From Natronomonas pharaonis DSM 2160 (GTDB lineage Archaea; Halobacteriota; Halobacteria; Halobacteriales; Haloarculaceae): a stretch of 64,000 nt of DNA. The stretch is from assembly GCF_000026045.1 (NCBI RefSeq), contig NC_007426.1, positions 2,046,001 through 2,110,000 of the forward strand. The letters run 5' to 3'. How positions within the stretch are numbered: position 1 is the first letter of the stretch; each line of letters opens with the position of its first letter. Below the pieces are notes generated by a model. The model made no database searches and had not been told where the DNA came from. It was given only the letters and a program-made list of their open reading frames with translations. Positions 49,659 through 58,254 of the stretch are shown here, one piece after another. The position numbers were made by a program, and so were the translations under genes.

Positions 49659-52100
49659 CTACTCCCCGACAACCGGCCGCCGGGAGTTCGAGACGACAAT
49701 GATGCTGCTTGCGGCCATCGCCACCGCCGCAAAGAGCGGGTTGATGAGCCCAACAACGGCCAGCGGTATCGCTACAGCATTGTAGAGAAACGCCCAGCAG
49801 ATGTTCTCACGGATGCGTCGCCGGGTGCCGTCAGCGACATCAAAAACATCCTCCAGCGTAGTGAGGTCGCCGTCAGTAATGACGGCATCGCCGGCATCGA
49901 CAGCGCGTGCGGTCCCGCTGCTCATCGCGACGCCGAGGTCGGCGGCCGCAAGCGCCGGCGCGTCGTTTGTCCCGTCACCCACCATCACCGTCGTCCCGTC
50001 GGCGGCGAACCGACGGACGGTTTCGACCTTCCCATCCGGAGGAACGCCGGCAAAGACCTGGTCGACTGCAGGGTGGTCGGCGAACCGGTCAGTGTCGGCC
50101 GACTCGTCGCCGGTAAGGATGGCGACATGTCGGTCAGCAACCGCATCGAGAGCTTCCGACCACGCGGCCCGCTCGCGGTCGGCGACAGCGACAACGCCGC
50201 GGGCCGTTCCATCCCAACCAACGACGACCGGACGGCCGCCCGCAGCGTCGATTTCGTCGACCCGAGCGGCCAGTGTCTCGGAGAGCGGGCCGACACGGTC
50301 GGCAACGAGATCCGCCGTCCCGACAACAACGCGGGTACCGTCGACGGTACCGGAGACGCCGGCTCCCGGATGGCGGGTAAACGCTTCCACATCAGGGAGC
50401 GGTCGGTTCGCGGCCGTGGGGTGGGTACCGCCGGTTGTATCCGTAGTCACCGTTCCCCCATCGGTAGCAACCGGGTCTGCACTTTCGCTTGCGGCATCGA
50501 GAAGGGCGTCGGCGACCGGGTGGTCCGAAAGACATTCGACGGCTGCAGCACGCCGAAGTGTCGCCTCGTGGCCGTAGACATCGGTCACTTCCATCGTGCC
50601 CGCAGTGAGCGTGCCTGTCTTGTCGAAGACGACCGTATCGGCATCGGGTGCGAGTTCGAACACCGACTCGTTGGCGACGATGAGGCCGTCCTGCAGCGCG
50701 TCCCTGAGCCCCCCCGCGACCGCAAGCGGCGTCGCAAGCCCCATTGCACACGGACAGGAGACGACAAGGACGGTTAGCCCAGCGAGAAGCGCCGCCGCGA
50801 CCGGCTCGCCCGAAAGGAGCTGCCATGCCGTGACGACGGTTCCAAGGCTCAAAACGACCGGCACGAAAACCGTCGCCAGCCGGTCGGCCAACCGCTGGAC
50901 ACCGGGGCGGGAGCTCTGTATCTCCCAGAGCGTCGTCGCAATCCGGTCGACAGTGCTCTCGGCCTCAGGACCGACCGCAACGACGAGGGCGTCATCAGCG
51001 ACGACAGCCCCGCCGATGACATTGTCACCCGGCCGTTTCGTGACCGGCAGCGACTCGCCGGTCAGTACCGACTCGTCGACATCGGCGATGCCCTCGATGA
51101 CAGTACCGTCGACCGGAACCCGCTCGCCGGGCGCGACGACCAGCCGGTCGCCGGGCTCGATGTCGTCAACAGACACCGTCTCGCGGCCGTCATCGGTAAG
51201 CCGGGTCGCCTCGCTGACACGAATCGCCGTCACCGACGAGAGGAGGTCCGTCGCCCGGGAGCGAATGCGCCCCTCGTAGTAGCGACCAAGGGTGACAACC
51301 ATGACGACGGCGACGCTGACATCATAGTAGAGGTGTGTGCTGCCGGTCGCCAGCGCGACGGTGCTGTACCCGTACGCCGAGAGGGCCGCCACCGACACGA
51401 GTAGGTCCATATTGGGACGCCGTGCGCGGATGCTTGTCCACGCGCCGCGGAGCACCGGGAAGCCGACGTAGAACAGCACAATAGTCGTCAGCAGGCCGAT
51501 GATACTGAGCGGGAGGTAGATGCCGATGGGTGTCGTCGTGTCGATATCGAGAAGCCCCGTCTCGATGCCGACGTAGCTGGGGTAGAGGTAAAACAGGTAC
51601 CACGGCATGATGAGCATGCTGAGAAAGCCGCCGATGACGAGCCGTTCGACGGTTTCGTGCTGCTGGCGCGTGGCCGGTCCGTCGTCGGTTTCGGCGGGCG
51701 AACGAAAACGGGCCGTATAGCCGTAGCCGGAGAGCCGCTCGGGGAGGTCGGCCTCGTCAATCCGGTCGGGGTCGTATCGGACCCGTGCGGTTTCGGTCGC
51801 GTAGTTCGCTTCGATGCTGTAGACGCCGTCGACGGCGTCGGCACGAATGCCGAGGAAGGCCTCACATGTCGTACAGTGCATGCCGTCGATGGCGACGAAG
51901 GTCTCAGCCGCGTCGTCAGGAACCGACACAGCCGTTGTCTCGTCCGTGGAGCCGTCGACAGGGACGGATTCAGCGTCGACGTCGTCGAGCGTCCGAGCGA
52001 CTTCCAGACAGCCGCGACAGCAGAACGTCCCGTCGACGCCGTCGTCAGCTACCGGCGGGTCAGGGGTCGGAAGGTCACAGAGCGAACACTCGTCCATCAA
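49659..52100 (-). CDS. Copper-translocating P1B-type ATPase (CopA/CcoI-like)
   Basis: The 813-residue pump has an N-terminal cysteine-rich domain (CSLCDLP and FCCRGCLEV), as in CcoI/FixI-type ATPases. Next is a heavy-metal-associated domain with [12 protein letters not shown], the transport motif [19 protein letters not shown], the phosphorylation site [10 protein letters not shown], the HP motif [13 protein letters not shown] and [22 protein letters not shown]. The C-terminal helices contain [12 protein letters not shown] and [12 protein letters not shown]. Its position, convergent with the oxidase genes, and the CcoI-like N terminus suggest it delivers copper for oxidase assembly instead of simple detoxification (inference). 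Confidence 0.92.
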   Translation of the reverse strand: MMDECSLCDLPTPDPPVADDGVDGTFCCRGCLEVARTLDDVDAESVPVDGSTDETTAVSVPDDAAETFVAIDGMHCTTCEAFLGIRADAVDGVYSIEANYATETARVRYDPDRIDEADLPERLSGYGYTARFRSPAETDDGPATRQQHETVERLVIGGFLSMLIMPWYLFYLYPSYVGIETGLLDIDTTTPIGIYLPLSIIGLLTTIVLFYVGFPVLRGAWTSIRARRPNMDLLVSVAALSAYGYSTVALATGSTHLYYDVSVAVVMVVTLGRYYEGRIRSRATDLLSSVTAIRVSEATRLTDDGRETVSVDDIEPGDRLVVAPGERVPVDGTVIEGIADVDESVLTGESLPVTKRPGDNVIGGAVVADDALVVAVGPEAESTVDRIATTLWEIQSSRPGVQRLADRLATVFVPVVLSLGTVVTAWQLLSGEPVAAALLAGLTVLVVSCPCAMGLATPLAVAGGLRDALQDGLIVANESVFELAPDADTVVFDKTGTLTAGTMEVTDVYGHEATLRRAAAVECLSDHPVADALLDAASESADPVATDGGTVTTDTTGGTHPTAANRPLPDVEAFTRHPGAGVSGTVDGTRVVVGTADLVADRVGPLSETLAARVDEIDAAGGRPVVVGWDGTARGVVAVADRERAAWSEALDAVADRHVAILTGDESADTDRFADHPAVDQVFAGVPPDGKVETVRRFAADGTTVMVGDGTNDAPALAAADLGVAMSSGTARAVDAGDAVITDGDLTTLEDVFDVADGTRRRIRENICWAFLYNAVAIPLAVVGLINPLFAAVAMAASSIIVVSNSRRPVVGE

Positions 52101-52162
52101 AGGACGATTCGGTGACCCACAGCATAGCCGTTGGGCGGAACATATTCAGCCGCAGGGTAGCC

Positions 52163-53152
52163 TCAATCGACTCGGGCGAGCCACGCCTCGGGGGCGTCCA
52201 GTTCGTCGTCGGTCGGGAGGTTCTCCGGGTGCTCCCAGACCGCAGCGGCCCCGGCGACACCCCGCTCGTCGGCGATGGCATCGAAAAACGCCTTGCCGCG
52301 CTCGTACTGGCGGCGTTTCATGCCGAAGCCGAGCAGCCGACGGACGAGTCGCGAGACGGGACCTGCCTCCTGTCGCCGGGCATCGAGCTTCGCCCGCAGG
52401 TCCGCATACTCGTCGTCGAACGCACGGTCCATGACGAGTTCAGCGTATCCTTCCACCGCCGTCATCGTGACGTTGAGTTCACCGAGAGCATCGCGGTCGA
52501 GGCTTCCCGACGCCAGATCCGAGACGGCGGCTTCCATCTGCGATTCGAGGTGGTCTGCGAGCCACGGGGCCGAGCCGAATTCGGCGGCGTGGGCGACCTC
52601 GTGGAACGCGATCCAGCGACGGAACCGGTCGCGGTCGACTTCGAGAGCGTCGGCGACGGCCTCGATGTTCGGGTGGACGAAGTAGAGTTCGTGGTCGTCG
52701 TCGCCGAGCAACAGCGGGTCGTACTGCCCGAGGACGTTCCGGGCGAGAAAGCCGAGTGTGACCGCCATCGAACCGGTGTTGGCGGTGCGTGCCAGCGACG
52801 GCGTCGCCGACACCTGTGCTTCAAGCGGTCCGAGAAGCCGCTGGAACGTGTCGACGTTGGCGTCTATCCAGTGATGACGGGTCTGTACCTGAACGGTGTC
52901 GGGCAAATCGAAATCGACGCCAGCGGCCGCCCGGATACCGTCGCGGGCGTCGGCAACGTCGTCGGCATAGCCCTGCCGTTCGGCGGTCGAAAGGGATAGC
53001 TCACCCGAGTCGGTCGCCGAGCGGGCGGCGTTCCCGACGGCGCTCCAGTCGATGGCACCGTCGCCCTCGGCGTCGGCGACGGCACACGCGGCGCGGAAGA
53101 GACTCACATGTGTAGTATCGCGGGCCAGGCCAAAGGCCTTCCGGGCGGTCAA
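52163..53152 (-). CDS. Zinc-dependent metalloprotease family (COG5282-like)
   Basis: The 329-residue protein has the zinc motif WIAFHEVAHAAEFGSAPWL (H-E-x-x-H) and the family blocks LGQYDPLLLGDDDHELYFVHPNIEAV and TMTAVEGYAELVMDRAFDDEYADLRAKLDARRQ, where the Glu in EGYAE may be the third ligand. This family is often called putative F420-biosynthesis-associated hydrolase in actinobacteria and haloarchaea, and its true role is unknown. The C terminus (RRLLGFGMKRRQYERGKAFFDAI) is typical. It is 8 bases upstream-adjacent to the 85-residue membrane gene and probably cotranscribed with it. Confidence 0.82.
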   Translation of the reverse strand: MTARKAFGLARDTTHVSLFRAACAVADAEGDGAIDWSAVGNAARSATDSGELSLSTAERQGYADDVADARDGIRAAAGVDFDLPDTVQVQTRHHWIDANVDTFQRLLGPLEAQVSATPSLARTANTGSMAVTLGFLARNVLGQYDPLLLGDDDHELYFVHPNIEAVADALEVDRDRFRRWIAFHEVAHAAEFGSAPWLADHLESQMEAAVSDLASGSLDRDALGELNVTMTAVEGYAELVMDRAFDDEYADLRAKLDARRQEAGPVSRLVRRLLGFGMKRRQYERGKAFFDAIADERGVAGAAAVWEHPENLPTDDELDAPEAWLARVD

Positions 53153-53160
53153 CCGCCCGA

Positions 53161-53418
53161 CTAGAGGTCGTCTGCGATGGCGGTATCGTCGTCTGTTGCC
53201 CCCTCGCCGCCGACGGCCTTTTTGACCGCGTAGGCGACAGCGGCGAGGAAGAAAACACCGATAAGTGCCGCGAGAACGGCTCCGAGCCGGGAGCCATCAG
53301 AGTCCGGTTCGAGCTGTTCTGCGGACTGACCCACCGGCTGGTCTGCCGTCTCGTCTGACCGACCGGCATGGAGGTTGGCATCGCGGAGGTGGACTTCGAG
53401 GAAGGTGAACTCAGCCAT
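53161..53418 (-). CDS. Single-helix membrane protein, unknown function
   Basis: From MAEFTFLEVHLRDANLHAGR the protein has 85 residues. An acidic soluble N-terminal half is followed by one membrane helix (LGAVLAALIGVFFLAAVAYAVKK) and an Asp-rich tail. The ATG at 53418 is 24-27 bases after the TATA box TATATAAAT, so it is leaderless. Earlier starts would lie upstream of the promoter and are rejected. It heads a short unit with the metalloprotease gene. Confidence 0.75.
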   Translation of the reverse strand: MAEFTFLEVHLRDANLHAGRSDETADQPVGQSAEQLEPDSDGSRLGAVLAALIGVFFLAAVAYAVKKAVGGEGATDDDTAIADDL

Positions 53419-53448
53419 ATACTCGCTTCGTCGCACGAGTATATAAAT
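53419..53448 (-). promoter_or_regulatory. Promoter with inverted repeat between TATA box and start codon
   Basis: ATACTCG at 53419-53425 and CGAGTAT at 53436-53442 are perfect complements with a 10-base spacer. They lie between the TATA box (about 53440-53448, minus strand) and the ATG at 53418. A protein bound there would block transcription start. Confidence 0.5.
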
Positions 53449-53503
53449 ACCGGCGACCGCCGCTGTCGGGACGTTCTTGTGGGTGCGGAACCGAACAGAG
53501 CGC

Positions 53504-54568
53504 ATGGACGAGACGCGACGAGCGTTCCTCGATGAGTTGCTTTCGGAGTCGACTCCCTCCGGATTCGAAACCGCTGGCCAGCGCCGCTGGCTCGACTACG
53601 TCTCGGAGTTCGCCGACGAGACGCGCGTCGATGACTACGGCAACGCGGTCGCGGTTTACGAAGGCGACCCCGACGCCCCGTCGATTGCGGTCGCCGGCCA
53701 CAGCGACGAAATCGGGCTGATGGTCAGAGACATCACCGACGACGGGTTCCTGAAGCTGACGCGCATCGGCGGTTCCGACCGGACGGTCACTCGCGGCAAA
53801 CACGTTACCGTACACGCCGACGACGGCCCCGTCTCGGGTGTTATCGGACAGGTCGCTATCCACCTCAGAGACACCGGCAGCGAGGAGTACGACGACATCA
53901 ACGAGCAGTACGTCGACATCGGTGTCGAGGACGGCGACCGCGCCGAAGAACTGGTCGATATCGGCGACCCAATCACGCTCAACACCGAAATCGCGGACCT
54001 CGAAGACAGTCGGGTCGCCGCCCGTGGCATGGACAACCGGGTCGGCGTCTGGACGGCCGCCGAGGCGTTCCGCCGAGCGGTCGAACAGGAGCCGGACGCG
54101 ACCATCTATGCCGTCTCGACAGTTCAAGAGGAGGTTGGCCTCAAGGGTGCCCAGATGGTCGGTTTCGATGTGGCACCTGATGCGGCTATCGCCGCCGACG
54201 TGACACACGCGACCGACCAGCCCGAGTCGCCGGGCGACAAGGGCAGCGGCATCGAACTTGGTTCGGGACCCGCCGTCGCCCGCGGGAGCACCAACCATCC
54301 GAAGCTCGTCGAAGCAGCACGCACAGCAGCCGATGATGCGGATATCGACATCCAACTGGCAGCCGCGGGGAGCCGAACCGGGACTGACGCCGATGCCTTC
54401 TACATCAGCCGCGGCGGTATCCCGTCGCTGAACCTCGGTCTGCCCAACCGCTATATGCACACGCCGGTCGAGGTCATCGACCTCGACGACTTGGATGCCG
54501 CTGCGGACCTGCTCGCGGCCGTCGCTGCACGGGCCGACGAGTTCGCGCCGTTCAGCGTCGACATCTGA
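53504..54568 (+). CDS. M42 family aminopeptidase (TET-like)
   Basis: From MDETRRAFLDELLSESTPSG the protein has 354 residues. Metal and catalytic motifs of M42 peptidases are visible: IAVAGHSDEIGLMVRDI (His-x-Asp), ARGMDNRVGVWTAAEAF (bridging Asp), YAVSTVQEEVGLKGAQM (catalytic Glu pair), IAADVTHATDQP (Asp), and SRTGTDADAFYISRGGIPSLNLGLPNRYMHTPVEV (last His). Such cobalt/zinc aminopeptidases form dodecamers and finish proteasome-generated peptides. It is divergent from the 85-residue membrane gene. ATG 53477 would add nine residues without support. Confidence 0.92.
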   Translation: MDETRRAFLDELLSESTPSGFETAGQRRWLDYVSEFADETRVDDYGNAVAVYEGDPDAPSIAVAGHSDEIGLMVRDITDDGFLKLTRIGGSDRTVTRGKHVTVHADDGPVSGVIGQVAIHLRDTGSEEYDDINEQYVDIGVEDGDRAEELVDIGDPITLNTEIADLEDSRVAARGMDNRVGVWTAAEAFRRAVEQEPDATIYAVSTVQEEVGLKGAQMVGFDVAPDAAIAADVTHATDQPESPGDKGSGIELGSGPAVARGSTNHPKLVEAARTAADDADIDIQLAAAGSRTGTDADAFYISRGGIPSLNLGLPNRYMHTPVEVIDLDDLDAAADLLAAVAARADEFAPFSVDI

Positions 54569-54647
54569 GTTCGGCGTCGCCGCCGGCAGTCACCGTTCCC
54601 GACGACATGCCGGTGCGTTTATACTGTCGGCGTGAGCGGCCAGTCGT

Positions 54648-54833
54648 ATGTCGAACCGTCCACTCGATGTTCTCGAAGAGACGCTCGGTGCGGAAGTACA
54701 CGTGACGCTGAAAGGCGGCGAGACCTACGAGGGAACGCTTTCCGGCTACGACCAGCATATGAACCTCGTCTTGGAGGAAGGCGACAACGTAACCATTATC
54801 CGCGGTGACAACGTCGTCTCGATAGAACCATGA
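54648..54833 (+). CDS. lsm: Lsm (Sm-like archaeal) RNA-binding protein
   Basis: The 61-residue protein is a minimal Sm fold: Sm1 motif [30 protein letters not shown] (positions about 15-43) and Sm2 [11 protein letters not shown] at the end. Haloarchaeal Lsm proteins form heptameric rings that bind U-rich RNA, small RNAs and tRNAs. It is shorter than most Lsm proteins because of compact loops, as in Haloferax. The stop codon overlaps the start of rpl37e (ATGA), the classic conserved archaeal pair. Confidence 0.95.
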   Translation: MSNRPLDVLEETLGAEVHVTLKGGETYEGTLSGYDQHMNLVLEEGDNVTIIRGDNVVSIEP

Positions 54834-55003
54834 CTGGCGCCGGGACCCCGAGCCAAGGCAAGAAGAACAAGACGACGCACGTCAAATGCCGACGCTGCGG
54901 CGAAAAGTCCTACCACAAGCAGAAGAAGGTCTGTGCCTCCTGCGGCTTCGGCAAGAGCGCGAAACGACGCGACTACGCCTGGCAGTCGAAGCAGGGCGAG
55001 TAA
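54830..55003 (+). CDS. rpl37e: Ribosomal protein L37e (eL37)
   Basis: The 57-residue basic protein contains [11 protein letters not shown] and [20 protein letters not shown], the two C-x2-C pairs of the eL37 zinc finger, and a Lys-rich N-terminal GKKNKTTH for rRNA binding. Its length is normal for archaea. Its ATG overlaps the lsm stop by four bases, so translation is coupled. After the TAA come about 260 bases before purF, including a GCCGGC-ATAGGTA-GCCGGC hairpin near 55047. Confidence 0.95.
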   Translation: MTGAGTPSQGKKNKTTHVKCRRCGEKSYHKQKKVCASCGFGKSAKRRDYAWQSKQGE

Positions 55004-55174
55004 CCGTTCTCAGAGACGTTCTCTGCTCTCAGTAGCGACCCGATAGCCGCCGGCATAGGTAGCCGGCAGCACACACAGCAGCGGGAGGGACCCGCGCTTT
55101 GTCTGCCGCTGAACACACGCTGCTCTGCTCCCCACCCCGAATAGCGTCAGCCGCCGTCGCGTCGTTCCCTGTAG

Positions 55175-55192
55175 TATCCACGAACGTGGATA
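55175..55192. promoter_or_regulatory. 18-bp palindrome TATCCACG-AA-CGTGGATA upstream of purF
   Basis: The two 8-bp arms are exact complements around a 2-base centre. It lies about 45 bases upstream of the purF TATA box, a position suited to an activator or repressor. No other copy was noticed in the window. Confidence 0.6.
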
Positions 55193-55235
55193 TTCAGGGC
55201 CATATTTACCGCGGTGTCACTCACGATGGAGTGGG

Positions 55236-55242
55236 TTTTTAT
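55236..55242 (+). promoter_or_regulatory. TATA box of purF
   Basis: TTTTTAT is centred about 27 bases before the ATG at 55266, the normal spacing for a leaderless haloarchaeal message. Confidence 0.55.
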
Positions 55243-55265
55243 CGCTGGACGTTCGAGAGACGCCC

Positions 55266-56750
55266 ATGCCAGACGGGCGGCACTCGGACGAACCGACCGA
55301 AAAATGCGGCGTCGTCGGAGTCTCGCTGGATGGGCGGGACGCCGCGCGACCGCTATACTACGCGCTGTATGCGCTGCAACACCGCGGACAGGAGTCCGCC
55401 GGCATCGTTACCCACGACGGCTTCCAGCAGCACAGCCACGTCGAGATGGGCCTCGTTGGGGACGCCTTCGAGGAAGGCGACCTCGATTCGCTGAACGGCC
55501 CGACGGGTATCGGCCACGTTCGCTACCCGACGGCCGGCAGCGTCAACTCCTCCTGTGCACAGCCGTTCTCGGTGTCGTTCAAGTCCGGGTCGCTCGGACT
55601 GAGCCACAACGGGAACCTCGTCAACGCCGACGAACTGCGGCAGGACCTCGCCGCAAGCGGCCACGCCTTCACAAGCGACGGCGACACCGAGGTCATCGCC
55701 CACGACCTCGCGCGGAACCTCCTCGAAGAGGACCTGATTCGTGCGGTAAAGCGGACAATGAACCGGATTCACGGCTCCTACTCGCTGACGATAACCCACG
55801 ACGACACCGTCCTCGGGGTTCGGGACCCACAGGGCAACCGGCCGCTCTGTATCGGTGAACTCGACGACGGCTACATACTCGCCTCCGAGTCGGCGGCCAT
55901 CGATGTCCTCGACGGAGAGTTCGTCCGGGATGTCAATCCCGGCGAGCTCGTCGTCCTCGACGACGATGGGGGCGGATACGACAGCTATCAGCTCGTCGAT
56001 GCCGAAAACAGCGCCCACTGCTTCTTCGAACACGTCTACTTCGCCCGACCCGATTCGCGCATCGACAGCAAGCTCGTCTACGATGTCCGCCGCGAACTCG
56101 GCCGGAAGCTCTGGGAGGAGGCTGGCGTCGAAAGCGATGTCGTGGTTCCGGTGCCGGACTCCGGTCGGGCGTTCGCATCGGGGTACGCCGAGGCCGCCCA
56201 GGAGGACGGCACGAACGTCGAGTTCGCAGAGGGGCTCATGAAGAACCGCTATGTCGGCCGCACGTTCATTATGCCGACACAGGACGCCCGCGAGCGGGCC
56301 GTCCGGCTGAAGCTCAACCCCATCAAGGATGTCATCGAAGGCAAGACGGTCACTGTCATCGACGACTCTATCGTTCGCGGAACGACCTCAACGCAGCTTG
56401 TCGAGTTGCTGAAGGACGTGGGTGCCGAATCCGTCCATATGCGCATCGGCGCGCCTGCCATCGTTGCCCCCTGTTACATGGGTATCGACATGGCTTCCCG
56501 TGATGAGCTCATCGCCGCCGGCCGGGACGTCGAAGAGATTCGGGAGGAAATCGCGGCTGACTCGCTTTCGTATCTCTCCGTCGACGCAGTCGCCGAGGCG
56601 CTCGGCGAGTCGGAAGACGACCTCTGTTTGGGCTGTGTCACCGGGGAATACCCCTACGATATCGAGGGCGAGCCGACCGACCGGGACATTGCGCGCCCCG
56701 AAGTCGGCGGCGACCAGCCGGAAGCCGGCGTGGCTGGCAGCGACGACTGA
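55266..56750 (+). CDS. purF: Amidophosphoribosyltransferase
   Basis: PurF makes phosphoribosylamine from PRPP and glutamine, the first step of purine synthesis. The 494 residues begin with a short propeptide and the N-terminal glutaminase nucleophile Cys14 in TEKCGVVGVSL. HRGQESAGIVTHDG, HVRYPTAGS and SHNGNLVNADEL follow. The PRPP loop is VIDDSIVRGTTSTQLVELLKDVG. Cysteines in CFFEHVYFARPDS and DLCLGCVTGEYPYD match the [4Fe-4S] type seen in Bacillus PurF. The C terminus has an acidic tail. It is preceded by a striking palindrome and is monocistronic. Confidence 0.95.
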   Translation: MPDGRHSDEPTEKCGVVGVSLDGRDAARPLYYALYALQHRGQESAGIVTHDGFQQHSHVEMGLVGDAFEEGDLDSLNGPTGIGHVRYPTAGSVNSSCAQPFSVSFKSGSLGLSHNGNLVNADELRQDLAASGHAFTSDGDTEVIAHDLARNLLEEDLIRAVKRTMNRIHGSYSLTITHDDTVLGVRDPQGNRPLCIGELDDGYILASESAAIDVLDGEFVRDVNPGELVVLDDDGGGYDSYQLVDAENSAHCFFEHVYFARPDSRIDSKLVYDVRRELGRKLWEEAGVESDVVVPVPDSGRAFASGYAEAAQEDGTNVEFAEGLMKNRYVGRTFIMPTQDARERAVRLKLNPIKDVIEGKTVTVIDDSIVRGTTSTQLVELLKDVGAESVHMRIGAPAIVAPCYMGIDMASRDELIAAGRDVEEIREEIAADSLSYLSVDAVAEALGESEDDLCLGCVTGEYPYDIEGEPTDRDIARPEVGGDQPEAGVAGSDD

Positions 56751-56795
56751 GAAAAAGCGCTCGCGTGCCGATTCGAGCAGCCGACAGTATCCGTA

Positions 56796-57200
56796 TCAGT
56801 TGCCGGCGGGCGACCGCGCGCCGCAGGCCTCACACCGCAGTACCTCCGCGCCGTTTTCTTTTTCAAGCCGCGTGTCGGGGAGACCACACTCCGGACAGAT
56901 GACGTACCCCTCTACGTAGTCGTTGATGGCTTCTTCGACGCGGGCTTGGCGGAACTCGCCGGTCAGCCGGAGCCGGCCGCGTTCGTCGATGTTGGCGCTT
57001 GTACCCAGCTCGTTTTGCAGGAACTTCATTACGTGGGACTCCTCGCGGTCGAGGCGGTCGATTGTCGGCTGGAAGTTCTCGTAGACAGTCGCGTTGCCCT
57101 CTTGGCGCACGTCAGGGTCGGGCACCGAAAAGCGGGCGGCAGTGCCCTCGATATCCGGCGTCTCTTCGAGCGCTCGGTCGAGTTGCTCTTCGTATCCCAT
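56796..57200 (-). CDS. Translation initiation factor aIF2, beta subunit
   Basis: The 134-residue protein matches aIF2-beta. VYENFQPTIDRLDREESHVMKFLQNELGTSANID is in the middle domain, GRLRLTGEFRQARVEEAINDYVEGYVICPECG follows, and the second zinc knuckle is LRCEACGARSPAGN (two C-x2-C pairs). With alpha and gamma it brings initiator tRNA to the small ribosomal subunit. The N-terminal helix YEEQLDRALEETPDI binds the gamma subunit. It is convergent with purF (45-base gap) and divergent from the UPF0058 gene. Confidence 0.95.
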   Translation of the reverse strand: MGYEEQLDRALEETPDIEGTAARFSVPDPDVRQEGNATVYENFQPTIDRLDREESHVMKFLQNELGTSANIDERGRLRLTGEFRQARVEEAINDYVEGYVICPECGLPDTRLEKENGAEVLRCEACGARSPAGN

Positions 57201-57368
57201 ACCGCTGGTTGCCCCCCCATGAGGAAAAAAGTTTCACGGCGCGACGGTCATCCCCACGCCCGCTGTGGAAACGAAATCCCGTGTGAGCGGCCAGCACAGG
57301 CCGCCTGCGGGAGAAACGTGTTAACCAGTGTCAGGATACTACTATATGCCCTCAGTCGTTACGCGAAG

Positions 57369-57611
57369 ATGACTATGAAGAAGCAGGAGCTCATTCATCT
57401 CCACGGCCTGCTTGCAGAGGTATGCAACCACTACGAGCAGATTGCAGAGTGTAACGTCGAACACGCTAAATACACCGAACTCGGCGTCCGGCCGACATCG
57501 ATCCACAAATCGAAGACCGACCACAAGGCGGCTGTTTTTGCGCTGGCTGACGGCATCACCGAAGAGATGGAAAGCGAGACGGAGACGGCTGTCTCCGCCG
57601 CTGCCGACTGA
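57369..57611 (+). CDS. UPF0058 family protein
   Basis: From MTMKKQELIHLHGLLAEVCN the protein has 80 residues and is all-helical: HYEQIAECNVEHAKYTELGV then TSIHKSKTDHKAAVFALADGI and an acidic C terminus. UPF0058 proteins are short conserved archaeal proteins of unknown role, several with solved helical-bundle structures. ATATG-containing ACTATATGC about 25 bases upstream serves as TATA box. An alternative ATG at 57375 removes two residues. Confidence 0.87.
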   Translation: MTMKKQELIHLHGLLAEVCNHYEQIAECNVEHAKYTELGVRPTSIHKSKTDHKAAVFALADGITEEMESETETAVSAAAD

Positions 57612-57688
57612 GCTTCTCTCGACGTCACCTCCCGCAAACTGGCGCGTCCGACAACGATAGCGCTGGGTGAAAAAAAGCGACCGCGCAG

Positions 57689-58210
57689 TTACTCGTCAAT
57701 TAGCTCCTCGAACTCCGGCAGGACCTCGTCGTCATCGTCCGTGCGGCGGCCGCCGTCAGTTCTGTCCTCGCCGTCCGCGCCCGCTGTGGCCCCGTCATCG
57801 GCCGCTGGCGGCTCGTCGGCGTCGTCTTCGACGGCGGCTTCGTCGTCTGCCGCTGTCTCGTCGAGGTCTTCTTCTTCGACCGTTTCGACCTCAATGACCT
57901 CAAGCGGGATGTTTTCGAGCCGCTGGCCGATTTCCTTGCGTGCGATCCGGGAGGCGTGTTCCTCCCGTTCGACGTTGAACACCGTCATCTCCAGTTCCAG
58001 CGCCACGAGGCCTTCGTCAGCTGCGATAAATGCCGGGTCTTGGTCGGCCCCACACTCCGCACAGGACCGGGAACCCATGTCGATTTCAACGTAGTTGAGG
58101 TCGGGGTTCAGCATCTCGCCGGTCTTCGAGATGGCGATGCGAACCGCCTCGTCGGTCGTTTCGACGTCGTATACTGGGACCGCAGCTTCGACGACAACTC
58201 GGCAGTTCAT
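57689..58210 (-). CDS. UPF0212 (DUF555) family protein
   Basis: The conserved domain (about residues 1-115) starts NCRVVVEAAVPVYDVETTDEAVRIAISKTGEMLNPDLNYVEI (given in part), has a C-x2-C in RSCAECGADQDPAFI and ends RKEIGQRLENIPLEVIEVE. The family occurs throughout euryarchaea and is of unknown function. The last 55 residues are a haloarchaeal low-complexity tail of Asp, Glu and Ala with DDGATAGADGEDRTDGG. It is convergent with UPF0058 (77-base gap). Confidence 0.88.
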   Translation of the reverse strand: MNCRVVVEAAVPVYDVETTDEAVRIAISKTGEMLNPDLNYVEIDMGSRSCAECGADQDPAFIAADEGLVALELEMTVFNVEREEHASRIARKEIGQRLENIPLEVIEVETVEEEDLDETAADDEAAVEDDADEPPAADDGATAGADGEDRTDGGRRTDDDDEVLPEFEELIDE

Positions 58211-58254
58211 GTGTGACTATTACACGCGCTTCGACAAGAAGGTTCGGCCGGGGG

